From assembly GCF_020085105.1 (NCBI RefSeq), contig NC_058058.1:3605587-3669586 (forward strand): DNA of 64,000 bases. The letters run 5' to 3'. The DNA comes from Siniperca chuatsi. Its lineage: Eukaryota; Chordata; Actinopteri; Centrarchiformes; Sinipercidae. Of the stretch, positions 23,533 through 35,400 are shown piece by piece. Numbering within the stretch: position 1 is the stretch's first letter; each line of letters opens with the position of its first letter. The translations under genes were made by a program, and so were the position numbers. Below the pieces are notes generated by a model, which did not search any database, was not told where the DNA came from, and saw nothing but the letters and a program-made list of their open reading frames with translations.

Positions 23533-23609
23533 CCTCAGTCAGACTGAACAGAAACTGAAGTGAGTGCTGCAGCTTGAAGCTACTGCAGACACTGATACAC
23601 TTCACTGAG

Positions 23610-23642
<33 letters not shown>

Positions 23643-23671
23643 CACACACACATGCAGACACACACACTTCA

Positions 23672-24836
23672 GAATCAGAATCAGAATCAGAAATACTTTA
23701 TTGATCCCCAAGGGGAAACTCTTGTTACAGCAGCTCACTATCATGTCAGTGCAGACAGGAATAGAAGTACTAAGCAAAAAATATAATTCACAATAATATA
23801 GTTCAGAAAAGCAATTAAGTACCAAGTTCGTATAAGTATAAAATAAAATAAGTGTAAAATAAGATAAGTGTGAGGTACCAAGTGGGTTTACCGGTTGATG
23901 ATAATAGTACGGTATAAGGTAATAGTGCATGAACTGTCAAGTTAAGTAAAGCTGATTAAGGTTATAATGAGACGGAGGATATTGCACAGCAGTAATAGAG
24001 GTATGAATAAATATCAATATCAGTAAATTGGGAATTTTAAACTAAAATATTGCACAGCAGTATTAACACAGAATATTGCACAATTATGTCAAGTATTGTA
24101 GTGATGATAATGATCAATGTCCAGTTTAATGACTTAGGGTCATATAGACTGACACTTAGAGGGAGGAGTTAAAGAGTTTGATGGCCATAGGCAGGAATGA
24201 CTTCCTGTGGTGCTCTGTGGTGCATTTTGGGGGATGAGTCTTCCGCTGAAGGTACTCCTTTGTTTGACCAGCACGTCATGGAGTGGGTGGGAGACACTGT
24301 CCAAGATGGCGTGTAGTTTGGCCAGCATCCTCCTCTCTGACACCACCGCCAGAGAGTCCAGCTCCACCCCCATAATGTCACTGGCCTTACGGATCAGTTT
24401 GTTGAGCCTGTTAGCGTCCGCTACCCTCAACCTGCTGCCCCAGCTTGCAACAGCATACAGGATAGCACTGGCCACCACAGACTCATAAAACACCTTCAGC
24501 ATTGTCCGGCAGATGTTGAAGGACCTCAGCCTCCTCAGAAAATAGAGGCGGCCCTTCCTATAGAGGGCTTGAGTGTTCTTAGCCCAGTCGAGTTTATGGT
24601 CCATATATAGTCCAAGGTACTTGTAGTCCTCAACAATGTCCACACTGAGCCCCTGGATGGAAACCGGGATCACTGGTGCCTTGGCCCTTCGTAGGTCTAC
24701 AACCAGCTCCTTAGACTATGTCGCATTGAGCTGCAGATGGTTCTGCTCACACCATGAGACAAAGTTACCCACCACAGCCTTGTACTCAGTCTCATCACCA
24801 CCGCTGATACTTCCCACCTCGGCAGAGTCATCAGCC
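23672..24836 (-). mobile_element. LINE 3' portion, Rex1/L2-like
   Basis: The longest copy of this family here. The minus strand runs from the RT region through an open frame of about 177 codons (IPVSIQG, YKYLGLYMDHKLDW, LYFLRRLRSF, the C-terminal SVVASAILYAVASWG and SHPLHDVL) to a 3' UTR ending at a TTCTGA repeat (about 23,672-23,690) beside the CA repeat of V6. 5'-truncated, with the 5' end fused directly to C-flanking spacer. The frame is broken near its upper end. Confidence 0.85.
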
Positions 24837-25880
24837 TGTTATTCTAAAACATTCCTGGGGTTAAAATCTCAGATCACAGTCATGTTGTATCACTTTATGC
24901 CGATGATAAAAGCTTTTTATTTCTAATCCTAAAAATAAGAATTCAGACATTCTTATATTTATTCAGAGACCTGAAACTTAACATCATTTCTAGGTACAAA
25001 TTAAATCTATACAACATTTCTATCTTCATCAAGAGTAGACTAAAGTGATATGATATAAATGGGTGGGTTTTCTGGGTCTCTGTAAAGATATTATAAAGAG
25101 TATGGTCTAGACTTGCTCCTGGTTCCGAGCAGTTCCGCCCTGGAGTGAGTTCATCGCTTTCCCAAGAGCTATAGTGGACAGCTCTTATTTCCCCCTCAAG
25201 TAAAGACTAGATCTTTGCACTGATCCTTGTGAGAATAAATACCGACTTACCTTCGTACTCAGTGTGTTCTGCTTTTTGTGGGTTCTGACTCGGACACTAC
25301 GACAAAAATATTACACATAAGCTGAAGACTGAGGCTTTTATTGTTTTAACTATCTAAAATATTTCTTGTCTCAATCTAAAACCTCAAAAATGATGTGTTT
25401 GTTCTCTTCACGTAAGCAGGAATCATCACTGAAAAGTCAGGCTTCATTACTGAAACATTCAAATGAATATTGTTAACTACTGAATTACTTATTCAAACTG
25501 AGAAAATTCTCACAATTAAACATGTCGACAGACTTTAAAATCATAATTCTGGGAGAAAAATCGATAAATAGCCATGCACATTAAATACTGAATAAAAAAT
25601 TATCAGAGTTCTTGATCCAAAATATTAAAACTTAAATATTTTCTTCATACAGAGTAATGCAGAGTAGTTTTCTACAATGAACTGATGAGAAAGTAGAAGA
25701 GGAAAAAAAAAGTTACATTTTTAGTACAACGGGATTTTTTTATTGTAGTGGATTTTATTCTGGTTAACGACAGTGTGAAGCCTTCACATTTCCAATGTCA
25801 GACACAATAAAATAAGTATTGATCCATTAATAAACAGCATCATCAGAGTCCCTGCTGGAGTCAGTCAGAGAATTTCCATA
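24837..25880. other. Spacer before V7, with LTR-like remnant
   Basis: 24,837-25,120 matches the spacer downstream of C1 and C4 (including the Y-A-D-D scrap and retroelement tail). About 25,121-25,305 is an unrelated insert with an AATAAA and an end 'actacgaca' resembling an LTR end fossil; short pieces of the same end recur at about 57,848 and 61,438. The rest is V-upstream spacer. No gene. Confidence 0.5.
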
Positions 25881-26014
25881 GAGAGCCACTTTGCATCAGC
25901 AGCACCATGCTCCAGTGCTCTGGGAGAGTTTATAGTCCTGAGAGTTGAACACTGGATGACTGACAGCTGTCCTTCATGACAACAGAAGCCACAGAAATCC
26001 TCCTCATCAAAAAC

Positions 26015-26494
26015 ATGACTTTGATCTCCGTCCTCATCTGGACTCTCCTCTGCTGCTGCTTCACAGGTAAAGTCCAGAGAATCAAGCTCCTCTCCTCTGT
26101 GAACATCCGTCCCTCTGAAATGAAGCCGACAAAACCATCACGCTGCTTTATGTTTTTGTCTCTGTATCAGAGTCCAGAGGCCAGGTCACAGTGACTCAGC
26201 CTGGAGCAGTGAGCTCTGCTCTGGGAGGCTCCGTCTCCATCAGCTGTAGGACCAGTCAGAATGTTTATGTTTCGAGCAACAAGCACTATTTATCCTGGTA
26301 CCAACAGAGAGATGGAGATACTCCTAAACTCCTCATTTACCATGCTAGCACTCGAGCATCAGGGATTCCAGATCGTTTTACAGGCAGTGGATCAAACTCT
26401 GACTTCACTCTGACCATCAGTGGAGTCCAGACTGAAGATGCAGCAGTTTACTACTGTCAGAGTTTTCACTACATCAACAGTCAGCGTGTGTTCA
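26015..26494 (+). CDS. Light-chain V gene V7, intact
   Basis: Leader 26015-26066, V exon 26171-26494. The intron end is changed (gtatCAG|AGTCC, lacking the usual ctc), but CAG remains at the right place, so splicing should stay in frame. CDR1 carries [16 protein letters not shown]2 HAS, CDR3 starts [10 protein letters not shown]. Domain residues intact. Its downstream J-C region has been replaced by a LINE (28.0-31.1 kb). Confidence 0.93.
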
Positions 26495-26522
26495 CACAGT
26501 GAAAAAGCGTCGTACAAAAACC
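26495..26522 (+). other. V7 recombination signal, 12-bp spacer
   Basis: CACAGTG, 12 bp, ACAAAAACC; canonical. Confidence 0.95.
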
Positions 26523-26600
26523 TCCCTCAGTCAGACTGAACAGAAACTGAAGTGAGTGCTGCAGCTGGAAGCTACTGCAGAGACTGATACACTTCACTGA

Positions 26601-26647
<47 letters not shown>

Positions 26648-28040
26648 ATTTTATCAAGCAAATTAAACATTTAACCATTGTTGCTTTTAACCACTCATGA
26701 ACATGTAGCAAAATAAGTTCAATGACAAAAAAATGATCTTGGTTGAAATCAAATGACTTTCTCCATCACAGCTTCTCACCATCCATTCATGTCCCATTAT
26801 AATCCCATGATGTTATCTGATTTTCCAATGAATAGAAAGGAGCCAAACTGGGACAGTTAATGAGAAAAGTCTTTGACCTCAGCTTCATACTGGATCACAG
26901 CTATTTCAACTATATGCACTCAAAATATTAAAATATGAAGACCCAGATCAGCATCAGAAACCTTCATGATCAAAGATGGCCCAAACAAAACCTGTACATC
27001 GTCAAACATCAGAAAATATTGTTTAAAATAGAAAAACTTGTGTCAACTAAAAAAAAGATTAATAGGAATTGTAATAATAACAAAGACATAAGTGATTCTT
27101 TTTGATGTAACTATATTGACACATATGACTATAACTGCACATATATAAAGCATATGCAAAAACTCCATCTGCTGAGGAAGGTCATGGAATTCAATTAAAG
27201 CTCCAGAATAGCTACTGAAGGCAGCTTGTGCTGAAATGATCATACAAAAGGTTTAATTAAATGAAAGAATTCCAAATAAAAACATGAATAACTAATGAGA
27301 ACTAAACTCACACAGTTAAAAGTTTTAAAGTTATATTTTAGTGAAACACACTGAGAGGTTTCAAAGAAATGAGGACTCATTCTAATGATACAGTAATAAA
27401 TAATTAAATACAGTGAGACATTAGTGGTTTCATAAGTTTTCCTTTATTTGAGGTTGAGTATTTTATTTAAATTCAATGCACCTACGTGTAGATTCTGCAA
27501 AATTTGAGATCACATTCATGTTTTGTTAGTTTTGTATATTCATTTGTTATTTTTGAGTCTATTATTTCAAAGCCTGAAATCATTTTTATTCAAACGTTTG
27601 TAGATTTATTGACAGGACTTAGTATATTGTCTTAATGTAAATAAAATATTTACCAAATAGGAATCCTCATTTACCTCAGGGTTTAGAGACACCTGGGAGA
27701 TTTTCCATGAAAGGGTTAACCCATGTTAGAGCACTCAAAATATAAGTTTAAAAAAAAACTACATCTGTTCTAAACAGAGAAAACAGGTAATAAAGTATTT
27801 TCTCTGCAGCTAACAAACTTTAAGATATAATGACATATAACAATATTTTTACATCTGAAAACCAGTGACCAGTGCAATAACATAATTTTAAGCATCATGT
27901 AAATAATGACAAATGACAAACATGCAACACTGACATTAAATCTTTGGTGTAAAAATCTGAGATAAGAACCATGTGATTTTGTTTTTAATCCTTTAAACCG
28001 TATTGAGTAATGTAGATTTAAGTAAACTACACTTTTAAAC
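26523..28040. other. Post-V7 spacer
   Basis: (CA)n at about 26,604-26,643, then the common V-C spacer, matching 4,619-6,140, cut off at about 28,040 where the LINE starts. No gene. Confidence 0.65.
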
Positions 28041-31000
28041 AGCCCGAAGGAGCGACGCGGGCCGTCCTCCCGTGGACCCACCACCCGCAGGAGGATCCGT
28101 AAGGGGCGGTGCAGAGAGATCTGGGCGGCAGTCGAAGGCAGGGGCTTGGCACCAGATCTCCGGACACAGAAACTGGCTCTAGGGACATGGAATGTCACTT
28201 CGCTGGGGGAAGGAGCCTGAGCTTGTGCGGGAGGTTGAGCGTTACCGGCCAGATATAGTCGGCCTCGCCTCCACGCACAGCCTGGGCTCTGGAACCCGTC
28301 TCCTCGAGAGGGGCTGGTCGCTCCATTTCTCTGGCGTTGCCGGCGGGGAGAGGCGGCGGGCTGGTGTGGGCCTGCTCATAACCCCACAGCTCAGCCGTCA
28401 CGTGTTGGAGTTTACCCCAGTGAACGAGAGGGTCGCGTCCCTCCACCTCCGGGTGGGGACAGGTCTCTCACCGTTGTGGCGGCCCCACGGGCCGAACAGC
28501 AGTGCAGAGTACCAGGCCTTCTTGGAGTCCCTGGGAGGGGTACTAGATAGTGCACCACCCGGGACTCCGTTGTTCTACTGGGGACTTCAACGCCCACGTG
28601 GGCAACGACAGTGACACCTGGAGAGGGGTAATCGGAAGGAACGGCCCCTGATCTGAACCCGAGCGGTGTTCAGTTGTTGGACTTCTGTGCTAGTTACAGT
28701 TTGTCCATAACTAACACCATGTTCAAGCACAAGGGTGTCCATCAGTGCACGTGGCACCAGGACACCTAGGTCGGAGGTCGATGATCGACTTTGTTGTCGT
28801 ATCATCTGACCTCCGCCGCGTGTCTTGGACACTCGGGTGAAGAGAGGGGCGGAGCTGTCAACCGATCACCACCTGGTGGTGAGTTGGATCCGCTGGCGGG
28901 GGAGGAAGCCGGACAGACTTGGCAGGCCCAAGCGTATCGTGAGGGTCTGCTGGGAACGTCTGGCGGAGCCCTCTGTCAGCAGGGTCTACAACTCACACCT
29001 CCGGGAGAGCTTCTCCCAGATCCCGGGGGAGGTTGGGGACATTGAGTCCGAGTGGACCATGTTTTCCACCTCCATTGTCGATGCGGCGGCTCGTAGCTGT
29101 GGTCGCAAGGTTTCTGGTGCCTGTCGCGCGGCAATCCCGAACACGGTGGTGGACGCCGGAAGTAAGGGATGCCGTCAGGCTGAAGAAAGAGTCCTATCGG
29201 GCCTTGTTGGCTCGTGGGACTCCCGAGGCAGCTGACAAGTACCGGCAGGCTAAGCGTGCTGCAGCCCGTGCGGTCACAGAGGCCAAAACTTAGGACTGGG
29301 AGAGGTTCGGAGAGGCCATGGAGGAGGACTATCGGTCAGCCTCAAAGAAATTCTGGCAAATCGTCCGACGGCTCAGGAGGGGGAAGCAGTTCTTCAGCAA
29401 CACCTTGTACGGTGCGGGTGGAGAGCTGTTGACCTCGACTGGGGATGTTGTCGGACGGTGGAAGGAATACTTTGAGGATCTCCTCAATCCCGCTGTCACG
29501 TCTTCCGAAGAGGAAGCGGAGGCTGGGGACCCGGAGGTGGACTCATCCATCACCCTGGCCGAAGTCACTGAGGTTGTTGGCAAGCTCCTTGGTGGCAAGG
29601 CTTCGGGGGTGGATGAGATCCGTCCTGAGTATCTTAAGTCTCTGGATGTTGTGGGACTGTCTTGGCTGACACGTCTCTGCAACATCGCGTGGCGGTCTGG
29701 GACAGTGCCTCTGGACTGGCAGACCGGGGTGGTGGTCCCTCTGTATAAGAAGGGGGACCGGAGGGTGTGTTCCAATCACAGAGGGATCACACTTCTCAGC
29801 CTCCCCGGTAAGGTCTATTCCAGGGTACTGGAGAGGAGAATTGGTCCGATAGTCGAACCTCGGATTCAGGAGGAGCAGAGTGGTTTTCGTCCCGGTCGTG
29901 GAACACTGGACCAGCTCTATACTCTCCATCGGGTGCTCGAGGGTTCATGGAGTTTGCCCAACCAGTCCACATGTGCTTTGTGGATCTGGAGAAGGCATTC
30001 GACCGTGTGCCCCGGGCGCTTTGTGGGGAGTGCTCTGGGAGTATGGGGTCCGGGGCCCTTTGCTAAGGGCTGTCCGGTCCCTGTATAACCGAGCAGGAGC
30101 TGTGTTCGCATTGCCGGCAGTAAGTCAGACCTGTTCCCGGTGCATGTTGGACTCCGCCAGGGCTGCCCTTTGTCACCCGGTTCTGTTCATAATTTATATG
30201 GACAGAATTTCTAGGCGCAGTCAGGGGCCGGAGGGTGTCCGGTTTGGGAACCACAGGATCTCATCTCTGCTGTTTGCAGATGATGTCGTTCTGATAGCTT
30301 CTTCAAACCAGGACCTGCAGCATGCACTGGGACGGTTTGCAGCCGAGTGTGAAGCAGCTGGGATGAGAATCAGCTCTTCCAAATCTGAGGCCATGGTTCT
30401 TGACCGGAAAAAGGTGGTTTGCTCTCTTCGCGTGGGTGGGGAGTCCTTGCCCCAAGTGGAGGAGTTTAAGTATCTCGGGGTCTTGTTCACGAGTGAGGGA
30501 CGGATGGAGCGTGAGATTGACAGGCGGATCGGTGCAGCGCCTGCAGTGATGCGGGCGCTGTATCGGACCGTTGTGGTAAAGAAGGAGCTGAGTCGAAAGA
30601 CAAAGCTCTCGATTTATCGGTCAATCCACGCCCTGCCCTCACCTATGGTCATGAGCTTTGGGTAGTGACCGAAAGGACAAGATCGCGGATACAAGCGCCG
30701 AAATGGGCTTCCTCCGCCGAGTGGCTGGGCGCCCCTTAGAGATAGGGTGAGGAGCTCAGTCACACGGGGAGCTCGAGTAGAGCCGCTGCTCCTCCACGCC
30801 GAGAGGAGCCAGCTGAGGTGGCTAGGGCATCTGATCCGGATGCCTCCTGGACGCCTCCCTCGGGAGGTGTTCTGGGCATGTCCCACCGGGAGGCGGCCCC
30901 GGGGAAGACCCAGGACACGCTGGAGGGACTATGTCTCTCGGCTGGCCTGGGAACGCCTCGGGATCCCCCCGGAGGAGCTGGAGGAAGTGTCTGGGGCGAA

Positions 31001-31100
31001 GGAAGTCTGGGAGTCCCTGCTTAGACTGCTGCCCCCGCGACCCGGCCCCGGATAAGCGGAAGAAGATGGATGGATGGATGGATGGATGGATGGATGTTTA
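28041..31100 (+). mobile_element. Near full-length LINE, RTE-like, decayed
   Basis: GC-rich relative to its AT-rich surroundings. In order: an AP endonuclease-like domain (GTWNVTSL near 28,183, D-I-V-G-L, later DFNAHVGN and S-S-DLRP), a linker, a reverse transcriptase (VVVPLYKKGDRR, SGFRPGRGTLDQLY near 29,880, LLFADDVVLIASS near 30,270), a C-terminal RRWLGHL-type region (LRWLGHLIRMP near 30,820) and a (GATG)n tail at about 31,067-31,096. Reading needs at least six frame changes plus stops, so it is inactive. The RTE clade is my best guess from the C-terminus and tail. Confidence 0.88.
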
Positions 31101-31330
31101 TTTTATACATATTGATTTCCTATTAAATTTATAGTAATTGCTCTAGCAATACATTCAGATAAGAAAGGAGACATTTGGAAACAAAATATGTCTAGAAGAA
31201 TTAAGCCAAAATCATGTCAAACAGGTTTTTCAAAAATTCCTAATCACTTTTCCAACAAACTGATTGATCCATTGGGAAACAGCATCATCAGAAACCCTGC
31301 TGGAGTCAGTCAGAGCATTTCCATAGAGAG
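31101..31330. other. V8 upstream spacer matching the J1 flank
   Basis: This stretch aligns with about 49,037-49,270, the sequence between J1 and V12, showing that V8 once stood next to a similar J-C unit. Confidence 0.75.
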
Positions 31331-31459
31331 CCACTTTGCATCAGCAGCACCATGCTCCAGTGCTCTGGGAGAGTTTATAGTCCTGAGAGTTGAACACTGG
31401 ATGACTGACAGCTGTCCTTCATGACAACAGAAGCCACAGAAATCCTCCTCATCAAAAAC

Positions 31460-31942
31460 ATGACTTTGATCTCCGTCCTCATCTGGACTCTCCTCTGCTG
31501 CTGCTTCACAGGTAAAGTCCAGAGAATCAAGCTCCTCTCCTCTGTGAACATCCGTCCCTCTGAAATGAAGCCGACAAAACCATCACGCTGCTTTATGTTT
31601 TTGTCTCTGTATCCTCAGAGTCCAGAGGCCAGGTCACAGTGACTCAGCCTGGAGCAGTGAGCTCTGCTCTGGGAGGCTCCGTCTCCATCAGCTGTAGGAC
31701 CAGTCAGAATGTTCAATTTTATAACAACAAGCACCTTTTAGCCTGGTACCAACAGAGAGATGGAGAAACTCCTAAACTGCTCATTTACTATGCTAGCACT
31801 CGAGCATCAGGGATTCCAGATCGTTTTACAGGCAGTGGATCAAACTCTGACTTCACTCTGACCATCAGTGGAGTCCAGACTGAAGATGCAACAGTTTACT
31901 ACTGTCAGAGTAAACATTACATCAACAGTCAGCATGTGTTCA
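31460..31942 (+). CDS. Light-chain V gene V8, intact
   Basis: Leader 31460-31511, V exon 31619-31942, standard CCTCAG acceptor. CDR1 carries [14 protein letters not shown]2 YAS, CDR3 starts QSKHYINSQ, and the framework has TEDATVYYC (Ala to Thr, shared with V9). Cys-Trp-Cys intact. Octamer-like element about 126 nt upstream. It lies just 3' of the RTE-like LINE. Confidence 0.95.
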
Positions 31943-31970
31943 CACAGTGAAAAAGCGTCGTACAAAAACC
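31943..31970 (+). other. V8 recombination signal, 12-bp spacer
   Basis: CACAGTG, 12 bp, ACAAAAACC; canonical. Confidence 0.95.
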
Positions 31971-32364
31971 TCCCTCAGTCAGACTGAATAGAAACTGAAG
32001 TGAGTGCTGCAGCTTGAAGCTACTGCAGAGACTGATACACTTCACTGAGGACACACACACATACACACACACACACCAATTCAGATTTACAGTATGAAAC
32101 AATTACAAACAGGACTTACTGGAAAATCCTGAAATTTCAAAGTATGTAAAAATAGACCCATTACAGATACCAAAACATCAAATTTCATCATTAGTTTCAT
32201 TGTGTCAGTTTCTGAACGTTCTGGCAACTTTTGTCACTGAGAAAACAAACAGTTCTGGACTCTGCAAACTCTTTTCAGATTGAGATTTCCAATATTTTAC
32301 AAGAAGCATCAAGGCCAAGAATGTTCTGTGTGAAAAATTCAGTTGTTTACAGCAAATCAAGATA

Positions 32365-32704
32365 AGATAAGATGTACCTTTATTGATCCCCTGTAGGGAA
32401 AATTCAATTTGACACAGCAGCACAAGGGAATGTAAACAATTATATACAATAAAATAAGATAAAAGATGAATAAGATATACAATAAATTGATCTGTGCATA
32501 TGTCCATGTGCAATGTTTCTCAAATATACATACAGTACAGACACTCATACAGCAACTGTTTGTATATACATGCCCCCTAAGCGCTTTGAGGCTTATGGGG
32601 CTGGATGAGTCTGTGGCTGAACGTACTCCTGAGCCGGCTCAGCTCGGCATAGAGAGGATGAGAGAGGTTGTCCATGATAGCTTTCAACTTCCCTCTCATC
32701 CTCC
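32365..32704 (-). mobile_element. LINE C-terminal/3' fragment
   Basis: On the minus strand a short frame reads M-D-N-L-S-H-P-L-Y-A-E-L, related to the SHPLHDVL region of the other LINEs but from a different subfamily, followed by a 3' end with 'ttgatcccctgtaggg' (plus strand). Its upper end abuts the C6 fragment. Between V8 and this fragment (31,971-32,364) there is only a short CA repeat and spacer. Confidence 0.65.
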
Positions 32705-32706
32705 TC

Positions 32707-32828
32707 TCCTTCCTCCACTGGTCTGCAGGGAGCCTCAGGGTGCTGCTCCAGCTGTAGTGGCCATCCTTCTCCAGCACCCCGGGGCTCCTGCTCTCCTCCC
32801 ACCGTCAGGGTGGGGACGACTCGACCCA
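32707..32828 (-). pseudogene. Light-chain constant exon C6, deletion remnant
   Basis: Only two pieces of the exon remain: the start after a ctctgcag acceptor (G-R-V-V-P-T-L-T-V) and the middle (GEQEP.. shifted frame, then the codons for [16 protein letters not shown]). About 140 nt between them, with the first domain Cys and the Trp, and the whole 3' third are missing. The 3' break is at the LINE fragment. Clearly non-functional. Confidence 0.85.
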
Positions 32829-33640
32829 CTGCAGAGAGAGAGAGATTAATAAAGTTTATTTGAGGGAAACTAAACTCCACCCTGTTGGTTGCAGCAGAGG
32901 AGGCTACTGGTTCTGTTGGTCTTCCTCAGATTGACTGAAACTGATCTTAAACATTTCACTTCCCTCTGAATTCTGTAACCATGGCAACAGACAAGCATCA
33001 CTGCTGAACCATGGCAACAGACAGACTTCTGTACTAAAGATACACATTTACTTGTGTGTATATGTTTTTAATTTTGAAACTAACCATTGATTGTGAGGCT
33101 GTTATTTTTTTTAACTATCTATCTTAAATATTTCTTGTCTCTATCCAAAACTTCATAAATGATACTATATTTTGGTTCTCTTCATATAAGCAGGAATCAT
33201 CACTGAACAGTCAAACATTCAAATGAAAATTGTTAACTACTGAACTACTTTTTCAAAATTCTCTTAATTAAACACAACAAATGGCTTTAAAATAATTAGT
33301 CTGGGAGGAAGATAGCCATGCACATTAAACAATGAACCAAAAGAGTTAGCCAAAATATTAAAATCTTACAAATAATTTCTTCATACAGAGTAATGCAGAG
33401 TCGTTTTATACAATGAATTGATGAGAATGTAGAAAATAAAAATTACACTTTTAGTGCATCAAGATTATTTATTGAAGTGGATTTTAGTCTGGTTAACGAC
33501 ACTGTGAAGCCTTCAAGAATTGTTGCAAATACATCAAATATCCAATGTCAGACCCAATAAGAAAATAAGTATTGATCCATTAACAGACAGCATCATCAGA
33601 GTAATCCAAGTCCCTGTTGGAGTCAGTCAGAGCATTTCCA
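32829..33640. other. C6-V9 spacer
   Basis: No gene and no J segment; resembles 3,179-3,950. GGAAGTGAAA on the minus strand at 32,954-32,963. Confidence 0.55.
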
Positions 33641-33776
33641 TAGAGAGCCACTTTGCATCAGCAGCACCATGCTCCAGTGCTCTGGGAGAGTTTATAGTCC
33701 TGAGAGTTGAACACTGAGTGACTGACAGCTGTCCTTCATGACAACAGAAGCCACAGAAATCCTCCTCATCAAAAAC

Positions 33777-34259
33777 ATGACTTTGATCTCTGTCCTCATC
33801 TGGACTCTCCTCTGCTGCTGCTTCACAGGTAAAGTCCAGAGAATCAAGCTCCTCTCCTCTGTGAACATCCGTCCCTCTGAAATGAAGCCGACAAAACCAT
33901 GACGCTGCTTTATGTTTTTGTCTCTGTATCCTCAGAGTCCAGAGGCCAGGTCACAGTGACTCAGCCTGGAGCAGTGAGCTCTGCTCTGGGAGGCTCCGTC
34001 TCCATCAGCTGTAGGACCAGTCAGAATGTTTATGTTTCGAGCAACAAGCACCGTTTAGCCTGGTACCAACAGAGAGATGGAGAAACTCCTAAACTCCTCA
34101 TTTACGATGCTAGCACTCGAGCATCAGGGATTCCAGGTCGTTTTACAGGCAGTGGATCAAACTCTGACTTCACTCTGACCATCAGTGGAGTCCAGACTGA
34201 AGATGCAACAGTTTACTACTGTCAGAGTTTTCATGTTATCAACTGTCAGTATGTGTTCA
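33777..34259 (+). CDS. Light-chain V gene V9, extra Cys in CDR3
   Basis: Leader 33777-33828, V exon 33936-34259. CDR1 carries [14 protein letters not shown]2 DAS, framework [12 protein letters not shown]3 starts [10 protein letters not shown]: an unpaired Cys replaces the Ser found in all siblings, which could bring an unusual disulfide to the binding site or be trimmed on joining. Otherwise intact. The 3' flank begins a block duplicated after V11. Confidence 0.94.
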
Positions 34260-34287
34260 CACAGTGAAAAAGCGTCGTACAAAAACC
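34260..34287 (+). other. V9 recombination signal, 12-bp spacer
   Basis: CACAGTG, 12 bp, ACAAAAACC; canonical. Confidence 0.95.
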
Positions 34288-34527
34288 TCCCTCAGTCAGA
34301 CTGAACAGAAACTGAAGTGACTGCTGCAGCTGGAAGCTACTGCAGAGACTGATACACTTCACTGAGTAAATACTACTGAGTAAGTGTGTAAATGTACACA
34401 CTTACCCACGCACACACACACAAACTAAATATGTATATGTCAATATACTTTTAGGAACAAGGATTTATTAGACATAAGTATTTTGTATATTCACTACTCA
34501 TTGCAATATTTAATAAATGCTTGGCTG

Positions 34528-35395
34528 TGTCGTAATGTACGATCTACGAACCCAAGGATGCAGAACACAGATAGAGGGGTATCAAATGACAAAGTCAATC
34601 TTTTTTAGAATAACACGGAATCACTGGGAATGGGTTTCTTTCTCTAATCCGGTGCCGTCCTCCGTGGCTCTGGGAAGGAAGTGAAGATCCAGGAGCAGAG
34701 GCTGGAGAATCGTATCCTGGACCAACTCGGGTAGAGTGCTGTGTGGATCTGGACAGGAAGTGGACCCGTGGTGTGGAGCAGACGGCGATGTGGCGACTCG
34801 GACAGGCAGCGACTCCGATGCGTGGGGCAGGCGTTGACGTGTAGGCCTGGACTGGCGGCGATGTGTAGACATGGACAGACAGCTGACCCGTGGCGTGGAG
34901 GTGGCTGAGTCCGAGAGGTCTGGCTCAGGGTTGTAGCTTACAGAGTCAGGAAGTCAGCCGGCAAGGCAGTGTGGCTGGCGAGGCAGGTAGACAGGCAGGT
35001 AGGAATCCGGAAGGAGACAGGAGCAGCTATCACAGGCACAGGATAATTCTGAGGCAGAAGTAGATCACGGTCAACAAATGAGGTAACTAGAAACATTTGC
35101 AAAGGTACTTAACTTTTTAAGTGCGGTGCATTAACGCAGTGGCCATACAAGTGTACGGAGACAACCTGCCGTTGGTGGTGTGGGTGATCCTGGTATTTGA
35201 GCTGTGGAGACTGATGGGTAATTGAAGTCAGGTGAGCTGGTGATCAGCAGCAGGCGGGAAACCAAGGAACCAGACCAGAAGACACACACACAGACACACA
35301 TCTAGAGATGAGCCAAGGACACACAAGAAACACAAGGAGAGGAGAGCACACAAGAGCACACAGGGATGGGGAGGACAGGGTGGCTGACTATGACA
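34528..35395 (-). mobile_element. Solo LTR-like fossil, copy 1
   Basis: About 0.87 kb, with TG...CA ends (TGTCGTA...TATGACA) and a 5-bp flanking repeat, ggctg, at 34,523-34,527 and 35,396-35,400. Base composition is unlike its surroundings. It probably is a Gypsy-type solo LTR; its layout resembles the 13.85-kb element but in the other orientation. No internal region is present. The second copy at 40,916 arose by segmental duplication, since it has the same flanks. Confidence 0.7.
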
Positions 35396-35400
35396 GGCTG

